Shown here in pieces: positions 1 through 12,984 of a stretch of 64,000 nt of DNA; positions within the stretch are counted from its first letter, which is position 1, and every line of letters begins with the position of its first letter. The notes beneath the pieces were generated by a model. The model worked only from the letters and a program-made list of their open reading frames with translations. It searched no databases and had not been told where the DNA came from. The position numbers and the translations under genes were made by a program. The stretch is taken from the NCBI GenBank assembly GCA_907163375.1, contig CAJQUW010010471.1:1-64000 (forward strand), given 5' to 3'. This stretch comes from Prostheceraeus crozeri. Lineage: Eukaryota > Platyhelminthes > Polycladida > Euryleptidae.

Positions 1-3000
1 CTAAGTAGTGAGAAAATGTTCTGCCATCAAATTAATTTGGATTTTGAACAATCAAAACTAGTGAATATGATGTACTCTTTCAAGTATTGGTTGGAGAATT
101 GGCCGCATTTTGAGATTGGTGGACTAGTGGTCGCATTTGAAAGATCCGTGTGGGGCCCTTTTGAGATTGTGGAACAGGACCGTTTAAAAGATGCATGGGG
201 GGGCCTTTTGAGATGTTAAATAGGGCATATAGTTAAATGAGGGACCGGTACGTTAAACATAAGGAGCATGTGCGGCCTTTTTAGATTATATAGCAGTAGG
301 TGACTGCCAACGCGTATTACGGAACTCACAGAACTCATCCGTGGGTTATGGACCTTCTCATTCTTCTACGAGTGTAACTTACGTGTTGCTGCCATAAGAG
401 AGTCAGAAATCACTTGATTCTGATGCTGTTAGAAAACATGGGGAAATGTTTTTGTATTACGCGCGGGGCGAGGGATTACTGTTTGCGAGTCGGTATTTCG
501 TGTACGTTTGATCTGCGATGCGCCTTTGTATCCACGGATTGAGCAGCATAAAGCATTGTTCTGTCTCTCCTTCTGAGCATGGAAATTGAGGTCCTATTAT
601 ATTGTTTAGCCTCTTGATAAAATGCAAGACAAATTGAGACGCAAGAAGTTTATATATAGGATGCCAACTATACAACTTATATAATATATTACAGCAATAT
701 CCCGCATAGCCACGGAATGTTTAGGGTCATGGTGTAATTAGTTTGTCTTGTGTAAGCCGAAAAGTCATTATACATTCCAGGACGTTTCGCCCTGTAAAAC
801 ATTAAATACAATCAAAATTTTCTAGTTATACTCTCAAGAAGACTGGAGGTTTTCGCGTGCAGGGCTTTGAAAATATCAAAATCTACTAATGTAGGTGTGG
901 GTATGGGACACACGGGTAATATGGGAAAGAAAGAATCTACAAAAAAAGATTACTTCCTGCAAATTTTTGAATAATGACGGTGGTTACTTATTGATGTGAT
1001 CATTATCTGCATACACAAAATTTAAGCGAAATCTGGCTGGCATACTTTCCGCTTGTGTAGATTAAAACACAAATGATATACGAATTTTAGTAGGTCAAAA
1101 TAGTGGCTGATGTAAAATTAAGATTTTCCAGTAAAGCTATTATTAATATCATCAATCAAATTTTCTCATGAATTTAAATGCATTGGATATGGAAGCTGTG
1201 GTCTTGTGCTGTGCATACAATATTTCCACTTTTTCAATTTAATAATTTAATCAAAATTTTTTTATAGCATTATGAAATAATATATGTAAGGAAGTTAATA
1301 TTGGGACAACTCTAAGCGTTATGTCTCTCCAGCTTAATAAACCTCATCGTGTGAGCGACAAGGATGAATTGCAGCTGAGATATCCGTGTCTTGACTACCT
1401 CCAACTATGTATCCGAAGTTCTACAAACAAGAAGAAAAAAGAATGCACTCCTAGAAACTAAGGTTAAGAAAATAGGTCCTATAAGAAAAATCTCGAAATA
1501 TCTCCAATCCAAGTTCACACTGTTGTAATGGATACACGGCACTCAAACATCAGCAATGGAACCAATTACTTCTGTCAGTTCTGTGATTGGGAGTATAGTG
1601 CTGACCTAAGATCGAATCCTTTTCTGAGCCTGTTAGTACTATAAGTGGCGAAGCAAGTTGCATGGAATGAGTATTCGTTTTGGCAAACTTTGACGAAAAT
1701 GAAATGGCAAATTCAAGTGAATTGTGATCCAGTTTATCGAAGCATAAGAAAATTATAACGGCAGCACGTTTCGTAAGCATGACGAAGCTAATTGAGGGGA
1801 TATCCAAGTTTACTGTTTGCGTTATTACATGGGTTCATCAGTGTTCACAGGTTGCGGAGTTTTTTTGTCTCACTTATGTGCTTGATTTTTTGGGTCAGAC
1901 CAAGCTTGGTTAGATACATAAAAGAGACTATATTTCAATTCTCCCATTTATTGATACCAAGACAATCGTATTTCAAAGTACCTGAATTTTTATACTTCTT
2001 AGTTCTAGTAATGTTTTCAGCACTATGTACTCACCCGGCTTTAAACCATGTGCAGAACGGAAAAATACGTCTTTTTAGATCACGTACATTTGTGAAATGA
2101 GAATAGCCTACATATGTGTTTCGATTGAAGTTTGTGTCCAGGAATTATGGTTAATTTTTCGTTTTTTTTGTAATCCTGGGATTGAAGATCGAGGATCCGG
2201 ACCTTTTAGAATTCGTCTGAAAGATCTACTAAAATTGTGGAGTTAAAATATGATTCCTATGTAGTATAGTTCCATTTAACACCGGTAATTGTGGTCACCT
2301 TGATTTACCTAGTTATTGAATTGCAATGTAAGTAATTTGGTCTCTGAAGGTTTTTAGTTCGTACTCATATTAAAGAAAAATACAAAGTCAATGTCACAGA
2401 GTTTAATTTAGGATTCTAATTTCCATTTTCGAAATGCCAGCTAATCTCGGCCTCTAATGAGCTTTCAGGAAATAAGCGATTTATCGGGCTTTGTTAGATC
2501 GTCTTGATAACCATAAACACGTATACAAAAAGGGAACCGAGATACATCTTTTAAATATAGCACGTTTCCAAATGAAACTCGTTAAAATAAATTTAAAGCA
2601 AAAAAAATCGTTATCGTCTTGTTTTTTGTGCTGTGATCCATTCCATAAATAAGTGTAAAAATCTTATGTTAAGTGGACTGTCCTTTCCAGATTTCCAAGA
2701 ATCTATTAATGTTTGACTAAATGATGTACGCAATACTGTGATTACTGAAGTAGTTTTCTGAGGTTCCACATATTTAAAGAAGACTGGTTTGATCATCCAA
2801 GAAGACATTGTTATCAAATGAACACTTTTCAAAACCTGGATTGTACTATATTTTGTTATTTTTTTGAATGGGCATGGCTTCAGTGTTTCCTGACCTTTTT
2901 GCCCATTTAACTTCGTTTCTAATTGTCAACCAGTTCCATTTGGTAGCTGTTCTAAATGCTGCGCTTTGTAAGACACACTGGCTGAGGCCTCTGCTTTGCA

Positions 3001-3964
3001 TTTTTTTTTCCAGTTTACAAAACCTGGAGATCGATGCAGGAAAGTGCATTCATGAGTGGAAGGACATGCTCCTTAGAATGATCAAAACCACGGACGCATG
3101 CTAAAATTGGCAAGTGATCGTGTCTCATGAGTTTCCTAATTGCCGTGAATTCTTAACTTATTGAACAATGCTGAATAACAGTCCTTTGAATTAATACGTT
3201 GCCTTTTCAAAAACCTTTGTAGCTCACAATACTCCAGCAAAGGTGACAGGTTGTGGGAGTCAACAAAGTGAAATGATCGTGATAAAAATTCTGATTGCGT
3301 CCATGACGTTCCCGATCACAGTAATACCTAAGAGATTAGCAGAAGTCTGTTTTTGTGATGTATTAAAAAGAAATTGGCATTCTGTTGTTCCATGTGGAAC
3401 CCGTCATTTTTCCTTAAGAGTTTGGCGCCCCTCTCCACAAAAAAAAAAATCATCCTTTGACCATACGTAGACGCCCTGGCGATCGTCTCGCTCGGTTGGG
3501 AAACACTGCTAAGGGACTATAGAAATATCTGTTTGTTTACAGTGAAAATTCGTGACGACCGTCATATAATCCACGTTTTTCGTTTGTAATACGTATATCA
3601 GGAATTCGTTTTCATATACATGGAGCACTACATTGCACGGAATTCCGCGATATACCGGCATATCTCATTACGTTATGGTTTATACAAATAATGCTATTAT
3701 CCTGTTGTATTACTGCTATACATTTATGTTTCTAGGACTGGCTTTCATCTATTTCCGCGAAGAATTTATCATAGAACATTGCAATAACATAAATGAAGTT
3801 TCAGTCAAAATTGACTAATTAAGTAAACATCTTTTGCGTGATTTATGAAGCATCTATCAATTTTTTGCTCATGATTTACTTTTCTTTCTGAAAATAAGCC
3901 TCTCAAAACGCGCGAAGGTTTGTGGAGGAAAACCACAAAGGAAGGTAAAAGAACAAGTGCGAGT
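1..3964. other. No recognised gene
   Basis: I see no protein family, RNA gene or clear transposon end in this stretch. Open frames are all under about 105 codons and none has a recognisable motif. The DNA is AT-rich with ordinary short A and T runs, including a run of A near 3440. It may contain unrecognised old repeats or intron sequence. Confidence 0.6.

Positions 3965-4013
<49 letters not shown>
3965..4013 (+). repeat. G49 homopolymer
   Basis: An uninterrupted run of 49 guanines. On the minus strand it creates two apparent open frames with long polyproline tracts, which are artefacts of the run. Such a tract can form G-quadruplexes and is very prone to slippage, so the assembled length may not be exact. 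Shorter G or C runs recur at about 5472, 8989-9003, 18617, 18913 and 21041. Confidence 0.95.
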
Positions 4014-4014
<1 letters not shown>

Positions 4015-5040
4015 TTCACAAACTGATTTCTCCATTCAAATCGAGCGACGGTGACTTGTTGGTGTCCAATGGGTAGAAGGTGGCCCTCCATTGTTAAATG
4101 AACCTTTTGTTTGTCACTATCATTTAAGATGCGCAGCTGCGCATCGTTGATCTCATATCCCACTTCTCTCTCCATGCCATCCCGAGTTACACTTATGTAA
4201 CCCCCTTAGATTAATCTTGCTAGACATCTCTCATCTGCACAGTGAGCCTATTTAATCCAGCAGTCTCGAAAATAAAACAATAGGAAAAAGTAAACTCTAT
4301 AGGAACAGCCACAAGAGAGGTTAAGCTCTAATAAATGAAGGATCAATTATAAGGTATTGTGGACATATATTGTGTATGAGGATATAATGTGTATTGGATA
4401 CTATAGCAATTGACTTCATTGTAATGGTTTATAATTTAAAATTAGAAAGTAATTTTTTTCGTGCTACGAGGAATGCTTTCATGATTCAGCCATCGTCCGC
4501 CAGTCAGCCAATCATTCTAATTTGAATGGTTAACTTTAAAATTGCGTTTGTTCAACCACAAACGGAAAGAGTGGGTCTATCTTAATTTTGTACTTGGAAG
4601 TAATGTGGGCGATAGAAGCGTACATCTCCCCCCCCCAAGCCCCCCTCGTTTTCATTATTTTATTCGTAAGAGTAGAAGACTGCAAAATTTAGGCTTAACC
4701 CGTGAAGAGGTGGCATCTGGTCTTTGAACAGCTAATAAATTACACGTCAGGAAATCGGTATTGCTAAACTATCATATTCCGTCTGTTGTTAAGTTCTCGT
4801 CCTTGAAATCGTGACTTTTGAAAATGTTACTTTTCGAAATCTGACTCCGGGATTTTATATATGCTCACAATCTTCGTAAATTTATAATTCTAAAATGAAC
4901 ATCGTTATATCCGCGTGTTCTTGAATGAGCTCACTATTTTCAGTCTCTTTCGAAATGCAAGCTTTACTTTGAATGTCGTGGAAATCTCATGGAAATCATT
5001 TTCAATTTATTTAATAAAACGGAAGGACCTTGGTGCAAGG
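4014..5040. other. No recognised gene
   Basis: There are no recognisable coding motifs. Near 4626-4650 there is a short C-rich patch. Nothing else stands out. Confidence 0.55.
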
Positions 5041-5049
5041 GATCCCTTT

Positions 5050-5775
5050 TATTGCAGAATGAGTAAATATAGGCGCTGGTGTCTACCCAACACCTCCGTG
5101 CTAATGAGAAAGCAGCCATCAGGATGGGTCCATACGCCTGCTCCCAGCGGCATATGAGCTATATGCCCACCTGAAGGGCAACCCACAGGTCCCATAGTGT
5201 AGCATTGTGTATATGTGTGTAAGATGCAAGAGGTGTTTTGTTTCGTAGGGTGGTGATTTGCAGAGGGACAAAGAGGTGAAGAGTGAAGAGAGGGTTCTAT
5301 GTTTTGTAGGTATTCTTTTAAAAGGGTGGATTTGTTTGTGCGGAAGTTGTGCTAGTGTTCTGCGTTGTAACGTCAGTCGAGTGTTTGTTCTGATTTGCGA
5401 ACTGTGGGGGATTGCGTGAATGAACTGGTTGTCCCTGTCTGTATTAGGTATGTGCCGACGTGATGGTGTGTGGGGGGGGGGGTGTTTGTATCGAGATAGC
5501 TATTTTGTTTGTTATGCTTTTGGATAGCTGTGGTGAAGGGGGGGACGTTGAGGTGTCGCTTCCCTGTGCTAATAAACTTTGGGGTTGGTGTTTGAAAGGT
5601 GGGTAGTTGTTGCGAGAAGGGAGAAGAAGAGGGTGGTGTTGGACATTTGCTTTGTTTAGAAGCTGTTTTGTTGTTTGAAATATATGCCCTACATGAATTC
5701 GTATGTTTTTTCGGCTACTGTTGACCACCATGTTCACATCAACAAAAACCTGGAAGTCTTTCCGCTTTTTCAAAC
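5050..5775 (-). repeat. Strand-asymmetric C/A-rich block, possible old retroelement
   Basis: From about 5180 to 5650 the plus strand is poor in C and rich in G and T, so the minus strand is C/A-rich. The minus strand holds an open frame of about 109 codons (5444-5773) that is rich in Pro, Ser, Thr and Gln and ends in a proline run. Just downstream on that strand (5050-5190) is a GC-richer segment with a short palindrome (GCATATAGCTCATATGC near 5151-5167). Strand asymmetry of this kind is common in retroelement RNA-sense strands, but I recognise no retroelement protein, so the origin is inferred and uncertain. Confidence 0.3.
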
Positions 5776-7690
5776 AATAAACGGCACTATACTCGATGCC
5801 GAAAATTTAATCCTTTTCCCTTGCCTAGTTGGTCCAGAGGTAATAATGTAGATTGTGGTGAGTCAGTAGTTCTGCCGTAGTTCACCTCCAATTTCAAGAT
5901 ATTTATGTGCATTATAAGTTGAGATGATTTTTATCCCTCAGTCGCACATGATAATTATTGGCAGTATTAGTCATATATCAATCACGTAGTGGTTGCATCA
6001 GTTTCTGAAAGCTTATTTTTTTGTGAATGTGTCGCATGACGTAGAAACGCAAGTAAACAAATGAGAAATAGAGAACTGATTGAATAATACTCACCCATTT
6101 AACGATCAACTACTATCTGAATACACGAAATGCATAGGTTTTAAACTAATATATCACTTATGCGAATACACCATATGTGATGGACCAAATGAAAAAGGGC
6201 CAATAAAGTTAAACAATTTTAATACATCCGCTGTTCAAAGTATAAACCACTCGCGTCTCTTGTGAACTTTCAGGCTATACTAAGTGAACTAGCGAATTGT
6301 AAACTGATTTTGTAGCGATAAAAATTGATAACTTATTGTGCTATGTTTTTGTTCTAGGCCGCAATTCTGCTGGCATTTGATGCTATGTCTACCTTCCACG
6401 TACCTTCCGCTCGATTGGCAAGATAGAAGGATTATCTGAATCACTCTCCGCAGCACAGCCAACTATCGTTCAGGAAACCAGCAGACCATCTGTTCGTTCT
6501 GTAACTTTGAGAGGAGTAACATCCGCATGGAAGCAGCCCTTTATGGATATCTAGCACTGAGAATTCACCATCCACCTCTGAAAAATTGAAAGCAAATTTT
6601 GAATGAAGCAATTTGCCGCGCTTTTGAAAACGGTAAGCTATTTCATAGTCATCATTCATGCATTCGAAATCACAGTCATTAGCAGTTTAAAAATTCCGAT
6701 GAATTGTGATGAATGCTGACCAACAACTTTCTGTGTAGGTTTATCTCTTCACGATGTGTCACAATTAGTTACCTCGATAGCAGAATTTTGGAAATAGAAC
6801 ATGTTTCCAGAATCATATGATTATTTTAGTGAATATTGATTAAGAGCTATTTGATGATGAATGAGCTATATATTGCAAACATAATACACCCCCCATTCAT
6901 GGAAATCAAAGTTGTCAACCTAAGTCAGCCCCAGAGCCAGTGGATATTTTAACTTTCTCATGGGCCGCAACGCAGCTCCATTCAGTGCCTAATCAGCTAC
7001 AAGATGAGTGATTATGCATATTGGTGACTTTTGCAAGCTTGTATAACATTGCATTTGATATTGAATTGCTAATTTCTTAGTAAAAAATTACTCTTTTCCA
7101 CCATCGTTGGTATTATATACAAAAGTTATAAACTGGAAGATCAGAAGGAACGCGAGTGTACAATGCCCTACCCGGATAGTCCTCTTTGTTTTAAAAACAA
7201 GCTATGAAAACGTTTTTGGTAGGTATACATGTACTGCGCTTTTTGCTATTAAAAAAACTTGCCAAGCCATCCTTGGAAATTCAAGGTGCTTCCATCCTGT
7301 ACAATTACATAGCGATGTTTGCAAGACAATATGATTGTGATATTCTTTATCAAATTAATGATCAACATGTCGTAGTCCCAACGTAAATAGATCATCTAAG
7401 TCGAAACCGACACCATAGTATGTTATCGTCCGTTGATTTTTTTCAGAAATGCACTTTTGATTACTGAAAGCTATGTTATTTTACAGCAGAAATGTTAAGT
7501 ATAACTCATATAACTTGTATTCTTTCTTCTGATTTTTGTTGTAGTGGATAACTTGTTTGTGGATGATGTTAAGTGTATACTGATCTCATATCTGCATTTT
7601 TCATCATTGGGGAAGTTACCTAAATGATTTAAGGAACTTGGAACCAGAATTTCGGCGGCAACTTCGAACACTAGGTCGTTCTCCTACCTT
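5776..7690. other. No recognised gene
   Basis: There is no recognised gene. A good splice-acceptor-like sequence (pyrimidine tract then TTCTAG) ends at about 6358 and is followed by short open frames. No partner exon or protein family could be identified. Confidence 0.5.
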
Positions 7691-7790
7691 ATCCAATGGA
7701 TTCAGCATGACATTCTTGTGGGTAGCGCCGCTGTTATATAAGAGGCGCGTTACCCGGAGTAAGAGTTTCGCTTTTTTATTTTGGTAAGTA
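7691..7790 (+). promoter_or_regulatory. Candidate TATA promoter with first-exon splice donor
   Basis: A CCAAT box (about 7692-7696) lies some 40 bp upstream of TATATAAG (7735-7742). About 40 bp further on is a textbook 5' splice site, TTTG/GTAAGTA, with GT at 7784-7785. The TATA box sits between imperfect inverted arms (GGTAGCGCC and GGCGCGTTACC). Together these could be a small RNA polymerase II promoter with a non-coding first exon of about 20 nt. This is pattern evidence only, since each element is short and could occur by chance. Confidence 0.25.
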
Positions 7791-8392
7791 TTTTCTTTTT
7801 GCTTTTTTTAAGGATCTTCATATTCAGTTAGCTTGTAAAAATTTTGTTTTTCATACATTTTGATATTATCCGCCCTGATAATATCCCCTGTAATAAAAAA
7901 CCGCTAGATGATTGACCTCGCTATAAAATTCTAGATGTTTCTCTTCAAAAAAATCTACATACATATAAACATACAATAACTCGATATTGAAAAACATTGC
8001 CATTCGGGAATACTGAATTGATGTACAGTAATTGATGAATTAAATGAAACTTTTGATTATTGCCATTGAATCAGTCTTTCAATAACCTCTAATGATATAA
8101 ACGCATTTTGATTTTTGGACCAAATTAAGTATTTTCATTCAAGTTGTTTTATAACTTTTTGCGTAGTTGCGTCATTTCACTTTCTTCCAAGTGACTGTGA
8201 GATAAAGTAATTTAACCTCTTCAACACAGCAACTTTTTTAACTTCTTAATGAAATCTGATGTTATCAGTTCCAAGAATATGTAGGTTTTATAAAAATCGG
8301 GCCCATCCGTTCTCTTTACAACAAACCTAGGAATCATCATTGACCTTGCCAATCTTCTTTTGCTAGCTTTGAGTTCATCGAGATATTCGAAT

Positions 8393-8608
8393 ATGCATGA
8401 AGCACATACGCCGTCATCAACACAGCAAGAAGGCGCTAGAGCCGGCTTCGCGACAAGACTCCTAATTGTGTGTCTCGGTCTGCGCCGGCGTCATCGAATG
8501 ATTGACAGGAACGACCGAAAAGTTACTATTAAACAGGGCAACAACTTATTTGATGCGATTCGTGAACATTCCAGGCAAATTCCTTGTACTGTAAATAACA
8601 TTGATTAA
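8393..8608 (+). CDS. Hypothetical small ORF, possible second exon
   Basis: An ATG-initiated frame of 71 codons lies just after a good acceptor-like sequence (a pyrimidine-rich tract ending TTTTGCTAG at 8366). It is less AT-rich than its surroundings and encodes a basic middle segment (LRRRHRMIDRNDRK). It could be the coding exon joined to the donor at 7784. I recognise no family, there is no AATAAA close behind the stop, and the frame may be spurious. Confidence 0.2.
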   Translation: MHEAHTPSSTQQEGARAGFATRLLIVCLGLRRRHRMIDRNDRKVTIKQGNNLFDAIREHSRQIPCTVNNID

Positions 8609-10798
8609 TTAATTAGGTGGATCCTATGTCGGTTCGGATCTTAAATCGAGCAATCAGCTGATCACCAGCAGCATTAACGCACGTTGCAAGTTGCACCTGT
8701 TAGTCGACTTTGCTATTACATTTGATAAGAGTAAACATAAAGAAAATGCTAAGTTTCTTCGCTGTGCAACGATTACATGAAACGGTCTGTATTGATGCAA
8801 ATCATTCTACAAAATCTGACGTTAAGCTGAACCTAAACTTTCTATTCTTTTGTTCTTACTGGCCACCATGCAAACACATGCTTATCAAAAGAAATTTTGG
8901 ATCATGAGCGTTCTCATGATATGAAGTAGTATGTCCGAAATCGAGCAATGACTACAATGAAATGAAAGAATGTGGTACTTCTATTCTTCCCCCCCCCCCC
9001 CCCAAATATTTGTTGGTGACACTATCGAGTGTTCCATCGTCAACGATCTTCTCTTGCTCCTAAATGCAGTCTGCTATCGTGGCAAAAGATTAGAGAGTGT
9101 AAAATTCCTCTGCCTTGTAGAACATTAACAGCACTTGCTTTGCCGTTCACATGTAGCTTGCAGTGAAGACAATCAATCCCAAGAAGTTCATGATCACAGC
9201 ACAGCTGTATCCTGTATTCTAACTGGGTATCCAAGGGACCAATCCTTCCTCCCAGAGGTCAAGTAAGACTTTCTCTCAAGTGTTGTTTTGCTATCACTCC
9301 AGTGACAGATCAAGTCTATTCTAAATCAAATGTGTCCTATTAATTATCAGTTAACGAAATCGAAATCCCGACTGATAACTCAATAGATTGGTTCCCTTAT
9401 TCCCTCATGGGTTTCCTAATCCACGTGAGCGGGCATCGAGTCTTTTTCGAACTCTCATTCAATCTCACTCATTCGTGTTGGTGACCTTGAATAGGAAAGA
9501 AGCTGGGAAGATTCATCTGCTTCATCGTATAGACAGAATTATGCAGGACTGCACAGGGTGAATACGCGCACGTCCGCCGATAAGTTGTCAGGAATGAGCC
9601 AATGAGCGACTGATATGTTTTCAGTGCTCTGCCGATCAACGTGAAACGCAGATGCTTTGAAGTGAAGAGAATGAATGAGTCAGCTTTGTCTCGAACAGCA
9701 GTATTGTAAAGCATGTTCGTTCGCTGTTTGTTAACTCTGGCAGCGGCTGCGCCTTGCTGCAAACCGGCAATTCCAATCCTGGGATTGAGAGATTAGCAAA
9801 ATGAACATGTAGCGAATCACTCAAAAACTGGAATTGAAGTGGGGGGATTAGGAATTAGCCAACTCCCCGGGTACCACAGTTTTTTGCTTACATTGCCTCA
9901 GGTTTAGCTCAATCCACGGGATCGATCAAATATCGGAATTAATTTGTTCAAAGAGAAATATTCTCATTTGACCACAGTTGTTATGTACACGCAGCTAGAG
10001 GTTTTCATTCTCCGAGATCACGGGATTATATTATTTTTACGGGATTCGCTAACATCTGTTTTTAGGGCAGTTAGGCTGTATGAAGAAGGAATAACAATGA
10101 AGATAAACGGTTTTTCATTGTTGCAAATTGCAATTTATTGCTGTAATTTAGAAACTTTCCTTTTTCATTATCAATGTTAGACCAAACTATCAATAACACG
10201 TCCAGACACGATAGTCATGCAAGTGTGTGCTACTTATGTCATCACATTTTTCACTTTTTTGCTGACCTCTGGCGCTAACTTATAGTTCGCTGCTATCAGA
10301 TAAATTCAATCACAGTAATATGACCTAGACCAACGTGAGCATGCGTCCTGTTTTTTAACGCGGACTTTCTGGTTTTTTGCGATTTCTTCTCCCCGGCGTC
10401 CCAAAAGTTGGTCTGTTCGGGGCAGGTGCATGTTCCGGCTTTGCCGTATTTCGAGTGCTAAAATTCACTTTCAGATACAATCAAGACAATGCCTAATGTG
10501 AAAGCTTAATTTTGAACATGCCACACCAGCAGTTTCTTCAACTTTTTTAAAAAAGGCAAATAATCCATGACTGCATTTCAACAGAAGAATACGAAGATGC
10601 GCAAATAAACAACCATTTCTGATTATATTGCTATTTCAACTATAAAATGAAGAGTTTCGATACAACATTAGCTTCCTTATCGTGTACAAGGGAAAAACCA
10701 TATGGAAACAATGCTACTGAATGAGGCAGAAATGTGAACACAGAAGTGATAAAACATTAAATCAAAAAGTATTTTTTCATAAATGCAATAATAATGCT
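8609..10798. other. No recognised gene; C15 run
   Basis: No gene is recognised. A 15-nt C run lies at 8989-9003. Open frames are short and overlap in several frames without recognisable motifs. Confidence 0.55.
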
Positions 10799-11167
10799 TT
10801 ATTGATAAACCAAAATACAAAAGAATGGTATTCCGGTGAGATGTGTGCAGAAGAATTCACGTTTCGGAAGAAAATCTGACAAATTACTTGTGTAGAACGC
10901 AGGTTTTACAAAACGGGCATCAACAATTTGCGAGTGTCTTACATGCCTATTTGTTCGCACGAACAATAAAAAAGATGTGAGAGATGACACTGCGTGATTA
11001 TCAACTTTTCGAATCAATTTGATGCATCCTCGATCAAGTCTGACTTTCAGTGAAAGCTTATTGGTGATAAATCCCGAACACTTGACGATGCGCTCCGAAC
11101 GAATCGAGTTTCGTAAACAATTTCGTAGGATGTCACAAATAGCAGGCCAACAAAATGAAATTCTCAA
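10799..11167 (-). CDS. Hypothetical protein, 122 aa
   Basis: This is an ATG-to-stop frame of 122 codons and one of the longest frames in the window not explained by a mobile element. The predicted product is basic with several Cys and Phe residues, and has no signal peptide or domain I can name. Its TAA stop overlaps an AATAAA polyadenylation-type hexamer (minus strand, about 10797-10802), which is compatible with a real 3' end but could be chance in AT-rich DNA. It lies just outside the Harbinger element that begins at 11302. It could be a terminal exon or a random frame. Confidence 0.25.
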   Translation of the reverse strand: MRISFCWPAICDILRNCLRNSIRSERIVKCSGFITNKLSLKVRLDRGCIKLIRKVDNHAVSSLTSFLLFVRTNRHVRHSQIVDARFVKPAFYTSNLSDFLPKREFFCTHLTGIPFFCILVYQ

Positions 11168-11509
11168 TTATACAAATGCGATGTAAGCTTGCCACATAAT
11201 GCAGCTGTCATTGCCATTGAGTTACAAGCGTTTAACCCATGACAAGGCACGACAACACCTCTGACATAAAAAGGAAAAATTCATAATTCCATGAACATAT
11301 AGGGTGGAGTGACGGAACGAGGTTTAAGTGAAGACTTACAAAACCGCAGCTTAATCTTCACTTAAAATGCACTTGAGGTTTTGTAAAAACTTTGGAGGTT
11401 GTGATGGAATGAGGTTTTATAAAACTGCAGTAAAACTCAATTAAAACCAATTGGTTTTCTCAATGTTAAATAAAACCTATATCCAGCAGGTTTAAGACTC
11501 AGTTCAATT

Positions 11510-12592
11510 GTGACATTGGATGAGGATAGCGACATTTACCACATGGCATCAGACTTCTCTACATCTGACAGTTTTGATTCCTACGAATACATTGCAAATG
11601 GTACATTGTGCAGACCTCTGGTGGACATGAAAAATCCATTTGAGTTTCTCGATGATGCTTCGTTTCGTAAGAGATACCGAATGCGGAAATACACATTCCT
11701 TCATATCACAGATGAACTTGATTTTGAACAACGACGACTTGCTCAGTCCCTCCTTTGATACAGCTGTGTGTTACGCTTCGATTTTATGCAACGGGATCTT
11801 ACCAAATTTCTATCGCCGACTTACATGGTTTTCATCGGACGACCGTTTGCAAGATCATCAAATTGGTCAGTGATAAACTTGTATCTCTATGCCGCCAAAA
11901 TGTCCAATTCCCATCAGACCTTGCCTTGGTGAAATCTAATTTTTGAAGAACATGTCGCATACCAAATATTATTGGAGCGATAGACTGCACCCATGTGCGC
12001 ATCCAGTCTCCTGGTGGGAATAATGCTAGTTTGTTTATCAATCGAAAAGGATATTTCTCATTCAATTTACAAGCTGTAGTTGGACCAGATTATCGCTTTT
12101 ACAATTTTGTGTGCAGATGGGCTGGATCTGCACATGATTCCAGAATATTTCGACATTCACAAGTGTACAAAAGCTGGAAAGTGGCGTGCTTGATGGTATA
12201 CTTCTAGGAGACAGTGGCTTTCCTTGCACAACATTTCTACTGACGCCTCTTTTACACCCTGAATCTTCACGCGAAAACCGATACAAACGCCGCTCATCGA
12301 CGTGGAAGATGTATTGTGGAAAGAACTTTTTGAGTATGGAAAAGGAGATTCGCCATTTTGGGTCCTGACAGTCGAATTCGCCTCCAAATCGATACTTTCA
12401 AAAATGTTTGTTGTGCATGTGCCTACTTACACAACACTCTTATTTCTTACAATGATGAAACCAACGATGAATCTGATTCAGAGTTTGATTATGATGATGA
12501 CTCTCAGCAGCATTATTCATCATCTGAAGACGATCGTGATATACGTGGATCAGCGTTCCGACGATCAATTATTGACACGTTTTTTGCATGAT
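11510..12592 (+). pseudogene. Harbinger (HARBI1-like) transposase, frameshifted
   Basis: The coding sequence is spread over several frames with at least four breaks. In order: an acidic N-terminus; a helical region with LRFYATGSYQ (about 11776-11805) followed by a DNA-binding-like GFHRTTVCKIIKLVS segment; GAIDCTHV (about 11973), holding the first catalytic Asp; NRKGYFSFNLQAVVG; WAGSAHDSRIF (about 12118), holding the second Asp; GDSGFP (about 12210); and a C-terminal block ending ACAYLHNTL (about 12418). These match the DDE_Tnp_4 / HARBI1-type transposase layout, and the total length (about 360 codons) is normal. A TGA near 11945 and shifts near 11755, 12200 and 12330 break the frame. The C-terminus is Asp/Ser-rich. 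Confidence 0.85.
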
Positions 12593-12984
12593 ATGTGTAA
12601 TGTGCTAACATGCAGATGTACTGTGCATGTTTTATAGTGAATAAAAGTTTACATATTGTTTTTAACATACTTTTTACTTTGGAAATAAGCATTACGAAGG
12701 GGAGAAAAAAAACCTACTTTTGAATGAATAAAAAGACAAAATAAAAATTATAGATTAAAACATGATTTATTCAGAAATCTTGATTATCAGTAATCAACTG
12801 AGACAACACTTTAACAAATTTGTCATATCGTAATTTCAATCAATGCAACTAACTTTGATCGTTAATAGATAGCTGCGAATTGCATGACATCGAGTTCCTG
12901 GAGAATTGACACGGGCTTCCCTTTGCAGTTCTGAACCTGTATCTGCTTCAGCTCAATGTCTAAGTCAGTAGTGGTTATTTGTTT

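Noticed and set aside
3805-4175. Two polyproline proteins on the minus strand
   Set aside because: Both come from reading the G49 run in two frames.
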